Assembly (NCBI GenBank): GCA_032622095.1
Contig: CP136061.1
Location: 190,780,369 to 190,844,368, forward strand
Direction: 5' to 3'
From: Siphonodentalium dalli
Lineage: Eukaryota; Mollusca; Scaphopoda; Gadilida; Siphonodentaliidae
Length of the DNA: 64,000 nt
Made by a program: the position numbers and the translations under genes. Each line of letters opens with the position of its first letter. The stretch's first letter is position 1. This document shows positions 33,466 to 44,509 of the stretch, piece by piece. Under the pieces are notes generated by a model. It ran no database searches and was not told the DNA's origin. It saw only the letters and a list, made by a program, of their open reading frames with translations.

Positions 33466-36400
33466 ATATGTGGAACAAATAAAAGAAACAATCATAAAAA
33501 TTGTGGACCAATATACCATTGAAAACGCAGAAACCAAATATACAGTGGATGATCAAATGTTGTGGGAAATGATTAAACTGGGAGTGCGAGGAAAACCATT
33601 GCTTACTGCGCAAACAAAAAGAAATCTCAAATTAAGAAACAAAATGAGTTAGAACAAAAGTTACTTTATAATCAGAAAAAATTTGATGAAACTAAAGATG
33701 AACACTTTAAGCTATCAGCTGAAAAACTAGAAAATGAACTTTATACAATGAGACAAATACAAGTAAAAGGTTTAATGACTAGAGCAAAGGCCCAATGGTA
33801 TGCAGAAGGGGTAAAAAATACAAAATACTTTGCTTATTTAGAGAAAAGGCACTTTACTGAGAAGCTAATCCCAAAAGTAATACGAGAGGATGGTACATCA
33901 TTAACTGATATTACTGAAATTTTGGAAGAACAAAAACAATTTTATAAATTACTGTATAAAGCAGATACCAAAACAAACTGTGAAGAAATACAATATAACC
34001 AATTTCTAGATACCAAAAATCCTTATTTAGATACCAAATCTAGAGAAGAAACTAAATGTTGTGAGGGGTCTGTTGTATACAATGAACTGCTTACAGCATT
34101 GAAGTATGAAAAATAATAAGTCGCCAGGTGTCGATGGGTATACAGCCGAGTTCTATAAATTCTTCTGGAATGACATTTCAGATTATTTACTAAATACGGC
34201 CTATAGAAAGGGTCATATGTCACGGACACAGCGTCACGGTATGATTACTTGTTTACCTAAACCCGGAAAGGATAAATCGTATATAAAAAACTTGAGACCA
34301 ATCACACTTTTGAACGTCGATTATAAATTAGCTGCTACTGTAATAGCAAATAGATTGAAAACTCAATTGGGCTCAATGGTGAGCGATACACAGAAAGGAT
34401 TCATAAAGGGTCGTTCCATTGGAGAATGTACACGCCTAATATATTATTTGATTTTATAATGCGAGGAACATAAAATCCCTGGTTTAATGCTTCTTCTAGA
34501 TTATGAAAAAGCATTTGACTCTATAAAAGGGGACAGAAAACATTGGGTTTTTTTTGGCTTTGGCGATTCGATATGTAAATGGGTATCAACACTATACGGA
34601 GCAAACAGCTCAATCATCAACAATGGAAACTTATCACAATCTTTTAATATTGAAAAAGGGGTCAGACAAGGTAACCCATTGTCACCTTACATTTTCATAC
34701 TGTGTATTGAAACATTTGCAGCTACTTTCAAATATGATAACGACATTAAAGGTGTGAGAATAAATGATACAGAATACAAAATAAGCCAATATGCAGATGA
34801 TTCAACACTTTGGCTTGACGGTAGTGAATCATCGCTCAATGGAACTATAAATTTAATAAAATCCTTTGAAAGAGTATCAGGATTGAGAGCAAAGTTTGAA
34901 AAAACAGAAGCGGTGTGGTTTGGGAAAAGAAGGGGGTATACAAAATCATTACATACAAACACTAATTATAATGGAATCTCAGAGGAAAGTTCAAAACTCT
35001 TGGGGTGTTATTTAACTTGGAAGATCCCCTGTTAGTGTCTGAAAATTGGGAAGAAAAAAAATGTAAAATAGAGAACATATTAAAGCATTGGGCTTTAAGG
35101 ACACTGTCCCATATTGGGAAGGCCACTGTAATAAAAATGCTGGTACTCCCTATAATTATTCAAACAATGTCTGTGTTACCAGATCCGCAACCTAAGATAC
35201 TAAAGGAAATGCAGGGCTTGCTATTTGGGTTTTTTTGGAATGGAAAGCGCGATAAGATAAAACGAGATACTCTCATTCAAGATACAGAAAAGGGAGGCCT
35301 AAAAATTCCAGATATTAAATACTTCACAAAATCGCTGAAGGTCACATGGCTGAAGAAACTACTTGACCCCTTAAATTTTTCTGAATGGAAATTACTATTA
35401 TTTAACAAAATTTTTCAATACGGTGGTTTGGCCATGCTTAATTTAAATAAGCCCAGTTTGTTGAGAATATAAAAAGAACTGAATCCCTTCTGGAGAGATG
35501 TAATATCTGCATACGCATTGATAGCATCGGAACCCATAAATGTAGAAGATTATAAGAGTCAACCGATTTTCCATAATGTACATATGAAAATACAATATAA
35601 ACCCATATATTTTAGACAATGGATAGACAAACAGGTTTGATATATTAATGATATTTTGCGAGAGGATGGCACATTCATGAATACAGAAGAACTATCGAGC
35701 AAATACAGTTTGAAAGTGAACTATCTGACCCTTCAAGGAGTAATACACTCCATCCCTTCAACTTGGAAAAAAATAATAAAAGCCTCGAAAAATAAATTGG
35801 AGAATATTCAAAAAAGCGAACTTGTTGGAAAAATCATACAAGAAGACAAGTTGAATAAATACCTCTATTGGAAATTCATAAACTCGCTAGTTCCACACAA
35901 ACCGTGTGCGCAAGTTGGGTGGTGCCAAAAGCTAAATCTCGATCCAATGCAAATTAATTGGCAATTTAGCTATGCAAGGGTCTTTCAAGTTACAAAAAAC
36001 ACAAAACTGCAAGCCTTTCAATTCCAAATAAATCATAATACCTTGGTGACAAATGTATTCCTAGAAAAATGTAAAATTACTACATCAAACCTATGCACTT
36101 TTTGTGAGACAGAAAGGGAAAGTATACAACATTTACTTGTTACCTGTCAAAAGGTAAAACAAATATGGAACCAACTATCGGTACTGTTGGACTCAAAATG
36201 TCATTTACAACTTCCCTCAAAAACAGAAGATATACTCTTTGGGATAAGTACAGGAACAAATTTACTTGCAATAAATAGCATAATTCTGTTGACAAAGCGG
36301 TATATATACGTAACAAAATGCGGCAAAAACAATTTAAGTTTTGAAGCAGCCGTTCTTTTCTTTAACCAAGAGTATAACATTGAAAAACAAGCATGTAAAT

Positions 36401-36880
36401 GGAATGTCTCACTTAGAAATGCATTTGTGAAAAAATGGGACAGTGTCCTAGATATGTTCTCTTCACTCGATCATTGAGAAGTTTCCCCAAAGAGGTTTAA
36501 AAGCCCAACATTATTTATTAATCCCAATCAATATATTGTTGACATTTGTCCCAATTATGTTAAAAAAGATTATCTATTAAATCCCAAAACCATAGTGTAC
36601 ATAGCACAGCATAAAAGTCCAATATTACAGAACTTTGAACTTTCTTAAAACCTAGTTTCCTCTGCTGTTTCACAAAGTGTACGACCAAAATCATTAGACG
36701 AAACAAATTTCTGGCAAATATCGTGTAAAACACATTTGAGTGGCATGGCGACAAATTAATTTATACACAGGGTCTATGATTATTAATTTAGGTATGAATT
36801 ATGTATTTATGAAATACACCACTGTAATAATTGATAAATTGTATCAAAAATATGAATAAATGATAATAATAAAAAAAGTA
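33466..36880 (+). mobile_element. L1/Tx1-like LINE, 5'-truncated and inactivated
   Basis: The endonuclease half is absent. The copy starts in the linker (VEQIKETIIKIVDQYTI). Reverse-transcriptase blocks follow: NNKSPGVDGYTAEFYK, KPGKDKSYIKNLRPITLLN, DYEKAFDSI, EKGVRQGNPLSPYIF, and the catalytic YADDSTLWL at about 34793-34819. The distal part shows the zinc-knuckle CTFCETERESIQHLLVTC at about 36094-36147. Breaks seen: frame changes near 33660-33740, 34106-34116 and 35005-35035, and in-frame stops at 34457-34459, 35470-35472 and about 35638. The 3' end is an AT-rich tail with AATAAATGATAATAATAAAA. The order and motifs fit the L1/Tx1 group better than CR1 or RTE. Confidence 0.85.
34106..35035 (+). 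pseudogene. Reverse-transcriptase core of the LINE
   Basis: This segment holds the fingers and palm of the reverse transcriptase. It runs from NNKSPGVDG through QGNPLSPY to the catalytic YADD box and a following SGLRAKFEKTEAVWFG thumb-like motif. One in-frame TAA (34457-34459) separates the fingers from the DYEKAFD palm motif. All three catalytic aspartates (DYEKAFD and YADD) are present. It therefore decayed by a small number of lesions after insertion. Confidence 0.85.
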
Positions 36881-37034
36881 ATTATATGTTTCACCCCGTT
36901 TCATACATTACATATTGCATACTACACACTAGTCTGGTTTAATTCAATATCGCCCATCTATATATTCAGACGTTAAGGTCCGAATCGAGCCCATGATTGG
37001 ACTTATTTTTGGGATACCTTAAAGGTACTCAATC

Positions 37035-37170
37035 CGATCAGACGCTCATGAATTACTATTTCTTTGGCTTCGGGGGTAAAAAATATTTGATTCGAGCCGA
37101 GGAACCCACACATCAAAGCTCAGATTGATTAGATATCGATGTTTGAAATGTGTTGTTTCTATTGTTTGTG
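37035..37170 (+). repeat. Dispersed repeat family C, copy 3
   Basis: Same orientation as 23255-23430: GCTCATGAATTACTATTTCTT, GCTTCGGGGGTAAAAAAT, TTCGAGCCGAGGAACCCAC, CATCAAAGCTCAGATTG. Confidence 0.8.
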
Positions 37171-37227
37171 GCCCAATATTTTCGAGGACCACGTGCTAAA
37201 AATGGACAAATTGCGGCTGTAAGATGG

Positions 37228-37286
37228 ATAACTCTAAAATCAAGTTGTTACTGTTAACAATAATAACCACTTGATTTTAGAGTTAT
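37228..37286. repeat. 18-bp stem hairpin
   Basis: ATAACTCTAAAATCAAGT (37228-37245) and its exact inverse ACTTGATTTTAGAGTTAT (37269-37286). Loop of 23 nt. It may be a small palindromic insertion next to repeat family A. Confidence 0.8.
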
Positions 37287-37369
37287 TATGTGCTTAAGTT
37301 CCACCATTTTCAATGGAAGGGGAATAACTATATATGTTAAGATGAATAGCTTCATATGGATCTTAAATT

Positions 37370-37830
37370 CGGGGTGACCCCTAGATGGAGCCTATTTTGA
37401 CCGAATTGTTTTTGAATAACATGGCCGCCAGCGGCCATCTTGCAAATTACTCTTTGTATGACTAAATCCTTCGGCACACCGTACAGACCACATCTCTCAT
37501 CCGATCATCACCAAAAACATATGAATCTTCGGGATTACCTCTAGATGGGAGCCTCACATTTTTACCGAAATTTGTTAAATTACATGGCCGCCAGCAGCCA
37601 TCTTGGATTTCAAATATGAATCCATCGGCACATCCCGCAGCCCGCATTTATTGGAAAATTGATTTGAAATTTATAGGCATGTTTAGAATCACCTCTAGAT
37701 GGGAGCTCTTCGCATGACTAATTCCTTTAGCACACCCACCATACAGACCACATCCTCTGACCACATCTGATGATCACCACACTTCTAGTTGGGAGCCCCC
37801 TATTTTGACCGGAATTCGTTGAAAAACATT
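37370..37830 (+). repeat. Repeat family A, left part, interrupted by the copia element
   Basis: Units with CCTCTAGATGGGAGCC, ACATGGCCGCCAGCAGCC, CATCTTGGATTTCAAAT and CCATCGGCAC, about 150-bp period. The last unit is cut at TTGAAAAACATT (37830), and its remainder resumes at 42493 as ATATTGCCGCCAGCGGCC. Confidence 0.85.
37826..37830 (+). repeat. Target-site duplication, left
   Basis: ACATT immediately left of the LTR. The right-hand partner is ATATT at 42493-42497 (one mismatch). Five bases is the usual copia length. Confidence 0.6.
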
Positions 37831-37968
37831 TAATAAAGTAGTCGAGCTGCTCACCTCAGGCACATGTGCCAGCCACCATTTTGTCCTTCTTCCTTCCCTC
37901 AGGTCACATGTCAGTCATATGATGTCTGTCACATGGTGTAGTTAAAGTAGCATACCATGTTCATAACA
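37831..37968 (-). repeat. 3' LTR of the copia element
   Basis: 138 bp. On the element's strand it starts TGTTATGAACATGGTATGC and ends GACTACTTTATTA. It shares GTAGTCGAGCTGCTCACC, GGCACATGTGCCAGCCACC and TTGTCCT with the other LTR on the plus strand. It contains the palindrome GGCACATGTGCC. Confidence 0.9.
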
Positions 37969-37980
37969 ATCTCCCACTGT
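37969..37980 (-). other. Polypurine tract of the copia element
   Basis: On the element's strand, ACAGTGGGAGAT directly precedes the TG start of the 3' LTR. AGTGGGAGA is a typical copia plus-strand primer. Confidence 0.8.
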
Positions 37981-38031
37981 TTTCTAGAAGTCCCACATAT
38001 TTACATATATACAACGAATAGCCCATTTGGC

Positions 38032-38448
38032 TTACATCTGGATTGTTGAGTGCCTCAACACACCAAGGAGCTTACACCTTGATGCATTGTACTTTGTGAG
38101 GCAATCAGCTAACTGAATCTCTTTTGGAACATAGGTGACAGTGTCAATTTCTTTTTTCTGTAGCATCTCACGCAATATGCTGATATCTATCCTTAGCCGT
38201 TTGTCATGTACAGAATGAGTTGAAATCACTGAGTCAGCTAGAGATTTATTATCCGTAATACATGTTATAGGCAGTTCTGTGGTGAATCCAAAAAATTCTT
38301 GTATGATTGCTTTTAAGAAGAAACAGAATTCAGCTCCTTCCAATAGAGCAAGCGATTCAGCTGCCAATGTGCTCTTTACAACACGTTTAATTTTGGTTGA
38401 TTTCCACGCAATGGGAGAAACGAGTTGTTTTTCATTCATCAGAAACAC
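38032..38448 (-). pseudogene. copia RNase H domain
   Basis: The frame shows LVSPIAWKSTKIKRVVKSTL, AAESLALLEGAE (catalytic Glu), ITDNKSLADSV (catalytic Asp) and HSVHDKRLRIDISILREML, ending near the 3' LTR. This is the C-terminal domain of copia pol and removes RNA from the RNA-DNA hybrid. It is separated from the reverse transcriptase by a frameshift near 38450-38465, where the first RNase H aspartate segment (CYSDASF) lies in the upstream frame. Confidence 0.85.
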
Positions 38449-39365
38449 TATGAAGCTGCCTTGAGATATCCATCATCAGGTAAGTTACGAAATGAAGCAT
38501 CACTGTAGCAGACTATCTTATTACTGGTGATATCCCCTATATCAGGGAAGTTTATTGTCACTTGGTCACTTTTGAGTATCAGTAACTGTCCCACCACTGA
38601 CACTAATTTCACATGCATCATATGCCATATCAGGTCTTGTCTGGCTGTAACCCAAATTAACTGTCCTACAACACATCGAAGCTGCCTCATCTCTTTAACA
38701 GTTAATTTGTCCAATTTTTCATTACAATTGTTCAATGGAATCGGTTGAATGTCATTAATAGATTGGTTTTGATCAACAGAAATCAAATCAGTATTTTGAA
38801 CATGATTTAAGCCAAGATACTTAAATCCATCGCTCTCTTCTTTGCTGATCTTAAATTTGTTTTTGATCGCTTTAATGATTGTTTCTTTGAACAGGTGAGA
38901 TCCACTCCACAAGAAATCATCCACATGGCAAGCAATTACTCCATGAAGTTCGTTTTTGTGTTGCCAATAGAATAACGCTGGATCGTATTTGCACATTTTG
39001 ACACCAAGAGAAGATAATTCAGACTTCACAGTCAAATACCATACTCTCGATGCATCACCGAGGCCATATACAGCTGTCTTTAGTTTCCACAGTTTGTCAG
39101 TAGCTGCTTCTTTGGGAGGTTTAATGTACACTTCTCGCTCTATATTCTGTCATTGGAGAAATGCTGCCTTGAAATCTAATGAGTTCATTTTCCATTTCGT
39201 TGATGGAATAATCGCCAACATCAATCGTAAACTATCTTTCAGACAGGTTGGAGAATCTGTTTGTAATCCAGTATAATCTTCTTCATACCCTCGTGCTACA
39301 AGTCTAGCTTTCACAATTCTTTTGCCTTCTTTTACTTTTTCAGTCAATACCCAACGAACTGACAT
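38448..39365 (-). pseudogene. copia reverse transcriptase domain
   Basis: In minus-strand order: SVRWVLTEKVKEGKRIVKAR, LVARGYEE, NSLDFKAAFLQ (first catalytic aspartate), then after an in-frame TGA (about 39147-39149) VYIKPPKEAA, LKTAVYGLGDASRVWY, and the catalytic VDD in ACHVDDFLWSG (about 38910-38942). The connection and CYSDASF follow. The motifs are those of the copia-type RVT_2 domain. The stop and the flanking frameshifts show that the copy cannot make polymerase. Confidence 0.88.
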
Positions 39366-41312
39366 AGTATAGTATTCTGACCTTCATTGTATACTTCAAG
39401 ATAGACATTGTTGTTTTTCCAGTTGATGAGCTCTTGGTTCTTTGCACTAGATATTTCAGAAGCTTCGAACGAACATAAATCAATAAGAATTTCCTCAGTT
39501 TTAGGATGCCATGCTGCGAGATTATCAAAATCAACAGCCTTCTCTATGTCATCACTTATGTCTCTAATATTCAACCAATACTTATATTTTCCTGACGCCT
39601 TTCCACCACGTCCTAATACAGTAGCTTCTTTCCAATTTGAATCTTCAGTATCCTTGTACACAATAATGGAAGATTTATCAGGTAGTTCACCAGATGTGAT
39701 AGTATGATTAGTCGGATGTGAATCAGAAACTTTGTGTTCATCAACATTTTCTGCTGCATATAATTGTTCAGTCAGATTGTATGTAGAATCATATTCAACA
39801 GATTCATTTTCTGCTTGAGTTATTGGAATGTCATTTTCACATGAATTAGTCACTTTTTGTTCATGAACATGTTTCAAATTACAAGGATTTGTTCGATAAA
39901 ATTCACCTCCATGTGTAATGAATACTTGGTGAGCATCTTTGCCTATCACAACTGCTGGTCCTTGTCAGATTTTGGAACTCAGGCGCTTGTAGTACACTTT
40001 GTCCCCAGTCTCAAATATTAGTGCAGTTGAAGATCTGATGTTGTATCGCAATGCGCGCCTGATCTTTTCTGAAGCTTCACTTTTGATAAAAGATTCCCGT
40101 GCAGTATGCATGGCATTAAGATGATCACTTATAAGTCGACTGGATGTCCTACCTTCCAAATGCTGGTGGGTGATCAATAAGCACAGATGGAGTATTTGGG
40201 TTTTCCCCGAATACAAGTTGATTGGGACTAAATCCATAAACATTTTTGAGTGCGTTTTTGGAACTCACAGCCCAAGCCAGAGCAACATATATGGAGCATT
40301 TAGTGTTTTCAAGAATTTTCCCAACCATGTTGCCAATGACAGCATTATGACGCTCTGTTATTCCATTCTACCATGGAGATTCTGCTGGTGTGGTGAGTAC
40401 AGTTATATTTAAATTTCCACACATATCTCGAAATAATTTATTCTGAAATTCACGGCCATTGTCAGACAACAAACGAGCCGGAGGTCCAAATATGGATATC
40501 CAGTATTTGAATATATTGTCAATTATCGTTTCAGCCTTCTTATCCTCGTTAACTACTGCCGAACTGAAGCGTGTTGCATGATCAATCATGTGTAAGAAAT
40601 ATATGTCCTTGAAAACCTTCAGATCCATGGAAACACATTCATTAAATTTCTCAGCTAAAGACAAACCAACAACTGGTCGAGGATTCCTTCGCTTATACTT
40701 CATGCATACAGAGCACCCACTTTCAACAGACGCTATAGATTCATTGAATTCTTTGTCACAAACTCCACTGTCCTGCATGAGTTTGATAAGCTTATTGCTA
40801 TGAGCGTGTCCAAACTGTCTTTGTAATTTCCTGACAACTTTCATTTTCTCTTTTTCCGACATCTGTGTCAGATCATCAGAACATAATAGTAACATTTGTT
40901 TTTGACAATCACTGTGTGATGCACTGAGATTAGTATTACTCAGAGGCACAGCATAATGACCACTAGATGTAAATGTTAATTTTACATCTTCTCCAAGAAT
41001 ATTTGAAGTGTCTGAACGAAAGTGTATAGTTGTATTTGCTTTCTTCATTGAAGATTTGCTGAGTAGCAGTGGCAGGGCACAGACTATAAATTCAGTCTCT
41101 ATCAGAACAGATTGATTAGCAAGAGTTGCAGGAATGGTGACATGACGGAGTGATTTTACAATACGACCATCTCCAAACTGGAAACTTGTTGAACTCGGCG
41201 AATAAACCAATTTACGCTTATCCTCATCAGGAATGGAGTCTGAATAACAATACAGCCAGTCTTCACCACAGACAGTTTTAGTGCAACCACTGTCTAGTAT
41301 TGCAGAATTCAA
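39344..41312 (-). pseudogene. copia protease-integrase region
   Basis: Begins in the same frame as gag, one stop codon downstream. The aspartic protease motif is AILDSGCTKTVCGEDW. The integrase zinc-binding region (HAHSNKLIKLMQDSG...CSVCMKYKRR) is followed by the DDE core: MDLKVFKD, LLSDNGREF, and the glutamate in TPAESPW. A TAG (40368-40370) directly follows that tryptophan; the frame then continues and is shifted near 40170. A TGA at 39965-39967 interrupts the C-terminal part, and a frameshift at about 39360-39370 separates it from the reverse transcriptase. The integrase inserts cDNA; the protease cleaves the polyprotein. Confidence 0.85.
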
Positions 41313-41315
41313 AGT

Positions 41316-42191
41316 TTATCCAACTAAACTGTCAAGATAGATGGAGTCCAAACTTGACGAATAGAGTGTTACATAAACTGTTTCATTATTATTTGGACAT
41401 CGATTCGCCCAATGAAATATCGAATCACAAATAGCACACCTTGATATGTTGCCTCTTGAATCCAAAGGATTAGTTGCAGTCGAAGTTCTTGAAAACTGTC
41501 CAAAGTTTGAGCTTCGACCAGAACGTCGCAAATTTCTTTGATACCCCCGATTTTGCTGAAATCTGCGCACGTTATTTCCTCCACGGTTATACAGAAGTTG
41601 TTCCTCAGTTGCGGTATAAACTGGTTCAACTTTAACCTGCTGATCAACTTTGACTTCAATTTCAGATGTAACTGTCACAACAATTGCCTTCAATTGTTTT
41701 TTCATGTTGTCAAAAGTCAAATCTGTCAAGGTTGCTCTTGCAAGTTGTTGCTTTTCCAAGGAAATGTTAGCGCTCTTGAGAAGTCGGTATGCCCGAATAC
41801 TGTCCGGAAGCTCCATTTTGTGAGTTTTTAGTTTGTTGTATTTTCTTTCCAACTCATTGATGTATTCAACAATCGACATATCAGAAGGTCTTTGAAACGT
41901 CTCAAAACTTTCATATGCTATAAACGCAGCCTGATGAGCATCTGTTGCATACAATGTGTTGAGTTTGTCGATGAGTTTCTTCATCCCTTCATCAACAATT
42001 AGTTCATCAACTTTCAAGTCTGCACATGCATGTCGCGTTTTTCCATTCAACGCTAAATATACAGCAGGAGCTTGTTTCTTTTTATCCAGTGTAGTAAAAC
42101 ACTGCCATAATTCAATGTCCCGCAGCCACATTTCAAAGTCCGAGTCATCACTATAGACTGGCGGATTGAATACAGACTTGTTTGTCGCCAT
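41316..42191 (-). CDS. copia gag (capsid/nucleocapsid)
   Basis: An uninterrupted 291-residue frame begins MATNKSVFNPPVYSDDSDFE with ATG at 42191, about 160 bp inside the 5' LTR. The helical capsid part shows WLRDIELWQCFTTLDKKKQA and MSIVEYINELERKYNKLKTH. A basic, glycine-rich linker leads to the zinc knuckle CAICDSIFHWANRC (CX2CX4HX4C), which binds RNA. It ends in TAA at 41316-41318. The protease starts in the same frame right after, so the usual single gag-pol frame is cut by this one stop, either a mutation or a site of stop suppression. Gag is the only element ORF that remains intact. Confidence 0.88.
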   Translation of the reverse strand: MATNKSVFNPPVYSDDSDFEMWLRDIELWQCFTTLDKKKQAPAVYLALNGKTRHACADLKVDELIVDEGMKKLIDKLNTLYATDAHQAAFIAYESFETFQRPSDMSIVEYINELERKYNKLKTHKMELPDSIRAYRLLKSANISLEKQQLARATLTDLTFDNMKKQLKAIVVTVTSEIEVKVDQQVKVEPVYTATEEQLLYNRGGNNVRRFQQNRGYQRNLRRSGRSSNFGQFSRTSTATNPLDSRGNISRCAICDSIFHWANRCPNNNETVYVTLYSSSLDSIYLDSLVG

Positions 42192-42330
42192 GCTGGAAAA
42201 ATAATATTTCCTGTTTCCAACTTCAAGTAAAAAATTCCAACAAAATCTGTAATTTGTTCAGAAATAGAACACACACATTACATCTAGAAATGTCCATGGC
42301 ACATATTGAAATACTATTGGTATTTGTGTG

Positions 42331-42351
42331 AACAACCTGGCTCTGTTACCA
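42331..42351 (-). other. Primer-binding site of the copia element
   Basis: On the element's strand TGGTAACAGAGCCAGG directly follows the 5' LTR. It differs by one base from the TGGTATCAGAGC-type site of many copia elements, which pairs with initiator tRNA-Met. Confidence 0.8.
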
Positions 42352-42492
42352 TAATAAAGTAGTCGAGCTGCTCACCTCAGGCACATGTGCCAGCCACCAT
42401 TTTGTCCTCCTTCTTCCTTCCTTCAGGTCACATGTCAGTCACATGATGTCTGTCACACAAAGTAGTTAAAGTAGCATACCATGTTCATAACA
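42352..42492 (-). repeat. 5' LTR of the copia element
   Basis: 141 bp, partner of 37831-37968. Differences include TCCTCCTTCTTCC versus TCCTTCTTCC and ACACAAAGTAG versus ACATGGTGTAG. It presumably holds the element promoter. No TATA box is obvious. Confidence 0.9.
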
Positions 42493-43250
42493 ATATTGCC
42501 GCCAGCGGCCATCTTGGTGTCCGTCGTCCGTGCACCCGTCCGTCAACAATTTCCTTTGGCTCACCCTACAGGCCGCATCCCTCATCCGATCATCACCAAA
42601 CTTCATATGGATCTTTGGGGTGACCTCTAGATGGGAGCCATCGATTTTTTCCACAGGCCACATCCCTCATTGACGAAATTCGTTAAAAAACATGGCCGCC
42701 AGCAGCCATCTTGGATTTCAAATTTTAATCCATCGACACCGCCTGCAGTATCAGCCCGCATTTATTGGAGAATTATTTGAACATTTACAGTAATGTTTAG
42801 AATGACCCCTAGATGGGAGTCATCGGATTTGAACATTTTTCGATGAAAAAAATGGCCGTTGGCATCCATCTTGGATTTTACTGTTTGCATGACTAAATCC
42901 TTTGGAACACCCTACATACCACATCCTTCATCCGATCATCACCAAACTTTATATGGATCTTCATGGTGACTTTTAGATGGGAGCCATCGATGTTTTCCGA
43001 AATTCGTAGAAAAACATGGATGCCTGTGGCCATATTGGATTTTACTCTTTGTCTGACTAAATCCTTCGGCACACCGCACAGGCCACACCCTCACCCAATC
43101 GGCACCAAACTTCATATGGATCTTCGGGATAACCTCTAGATTGGAGCCGTCGATTATTTCCCAAATTCGTTATAAAACAGCAGTCATCTTGGATCCATCT
43201 GCACACCCTGCAACCCACATTTATTGGTGAAATGTTTGAAATGATAATAA
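42493..43250 (+). repeat. Repeat family A, right part
   Basis: Starts mid-unit at ATATTGCCGCCAGCGGCCAT, then about four more units (CATCCGATCATCACCAAAC, CTCTAGATGGGAGCC, AACATGGCCGCCAGCAGCC). It continues the array broken at 37830. Confidence 0.85.
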
Positions 43251-43583
43251 TTTCATCTACACAAACTTTACTGTAACTTTTTGGCTTTCCTTCTTCTTCA
43301 TCATTCTATTCATTGCTCAGCAAAAATTAACTCTTTCCCAAGTTGAGCCGCATTGTCATTGACACTTTCATTATTGATATATTGGGGTGTTTTTCTTCTG
43401 ATTTTCGTTGACAACGTGGTAAGAGACATATCCCCTTGACATTGACACCATTTAATTGCGAACAATAGTTCTAATTACGTATAACACAGACACAGGACGC
43501 CACTAGACCCTACGGTGCTACTACTGATGTTATTCAATCAGTAGAGCGCTAATTGGTTCCATTGACCTATTAAGTTTTATCTA
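43251..43583. other. Non-coding stretch
   Basis: Nothing recognised. Confidence 0.35.
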
Positions 43584-44080
43584 AACAAACACAAATTACT
43601 ACCAAATAAAAAAAAAGATCAACAAAATAAACCTTGGTATTTTCATATAGATATAATTATAATAAACATGACTGGTATAAATTTACCTTTGGTAAGCATA
43701 GCATAATCCAAAAAATTCTCAATGCTTACACATTACTTCCTAGAATGACACAGAGAAATGATGAATCCCTAAAAACATCCAAGGGTCTTCAGGTTAAGTT
43801 CCAGGGAATCCAGGGGAAATTTACAACTTTTTACCAATGACATGGCCTGATGACTTTTGACCTGGGCACTGAAGGTCACTGCCTAATGACATCACATCAG
43901 CTGTTTCGTGCACATGGCCATGATGGAAGTCCATTGTGGAAATTGGAAATACTGTTTTTATTTTGAATTATGCTATATGCTTACCAAAGGTAAATTTATG
44001 CCAGTCATGGTTATTATACATCCATAATAAAATATCATTCCTTATTTTGCTGATATTTTGGTAGTATTTTTTGTTGGTTC
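43584..44080. mobile_element. Non-autonomous element with about 120-bp terminal inverted repeats
   Basis: The left arm (AATTACTACCAAAT, ACATGACTGGTATAAATTTA, CCTTTGGTAAGCAT) is matched in inverse on the right (ATGCTTACCAAAGG, TAAATTTATGCCAGTCATGG, ATTTTGGTAGTATTTTTTGT). The interior of about 250 bp has no transposase ORF. Confidence 0.8.
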
Positions 44081-44509
44081 AGATACCCACTGTTATGGGC
44101 AATAGAACCAGGTGGAGGCTAAATACTTGTTAGTTTGGGTTTAGCCTCGTATGGTCTAGACGCCACGTCCGCGGTGAACTTTGGACACCGTACCTATAGG
44201 ACGTGACAACGTCATTATGTTAGACATATACATATGTATACCCTTGTATTAGACCTAACTGGTGGGTGGTATTATTGCATAAGACCTACTTGGCGCCGCG
44301 GAATACGTGTATCAGACTATAGTCCAAGTTTCCTTCGACGTAAACCAGCCATTGATATCAGCTGGGACAGTGCTGGCTTTACGCCGAAGTCCCGTACATA
44401 TATACCGCTCTATATCGGGGTTTAAGCGCTGTTGACCCGCTCACCCTGATTCTCCAAATTACTTTGATTAAAGGCACAACTGTTACAGTAAACTGGTTTA
44501 TTCCATAGA
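44081..44509. other. Non-coding stretch
   Basis: No recognised gene. The 63-codon ORF at 44234 has no domain features. Confidence 0.35.

Larger units (their letters stand above)
37831..42492 (-). mobile_element. Ty1/copia LTR retrotransposon, structurally complete, coding-dead
   Basis: A 4,662-bp element read on the minus strand. It has two short LTRs (about 140 bp), a primer-binding site directly inside the 5' LTR, gag with a zinc knuckle, then protease, integrase, reverse transcriptase and RNase H in the copia order (integrase before reverse transcriptase), and a polypurine tract before the 3' LTR. The insertion splits a unit of repeat family A. The coding part carries about four in-frame stops and three frameshifts. 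The two LTRs differ by a few substitutions and a 3-bp length change, suggesting modest age. A branch such as GalEa or CoMol is likely from the host type, but I did not resolve it. Confidence 0.93.
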
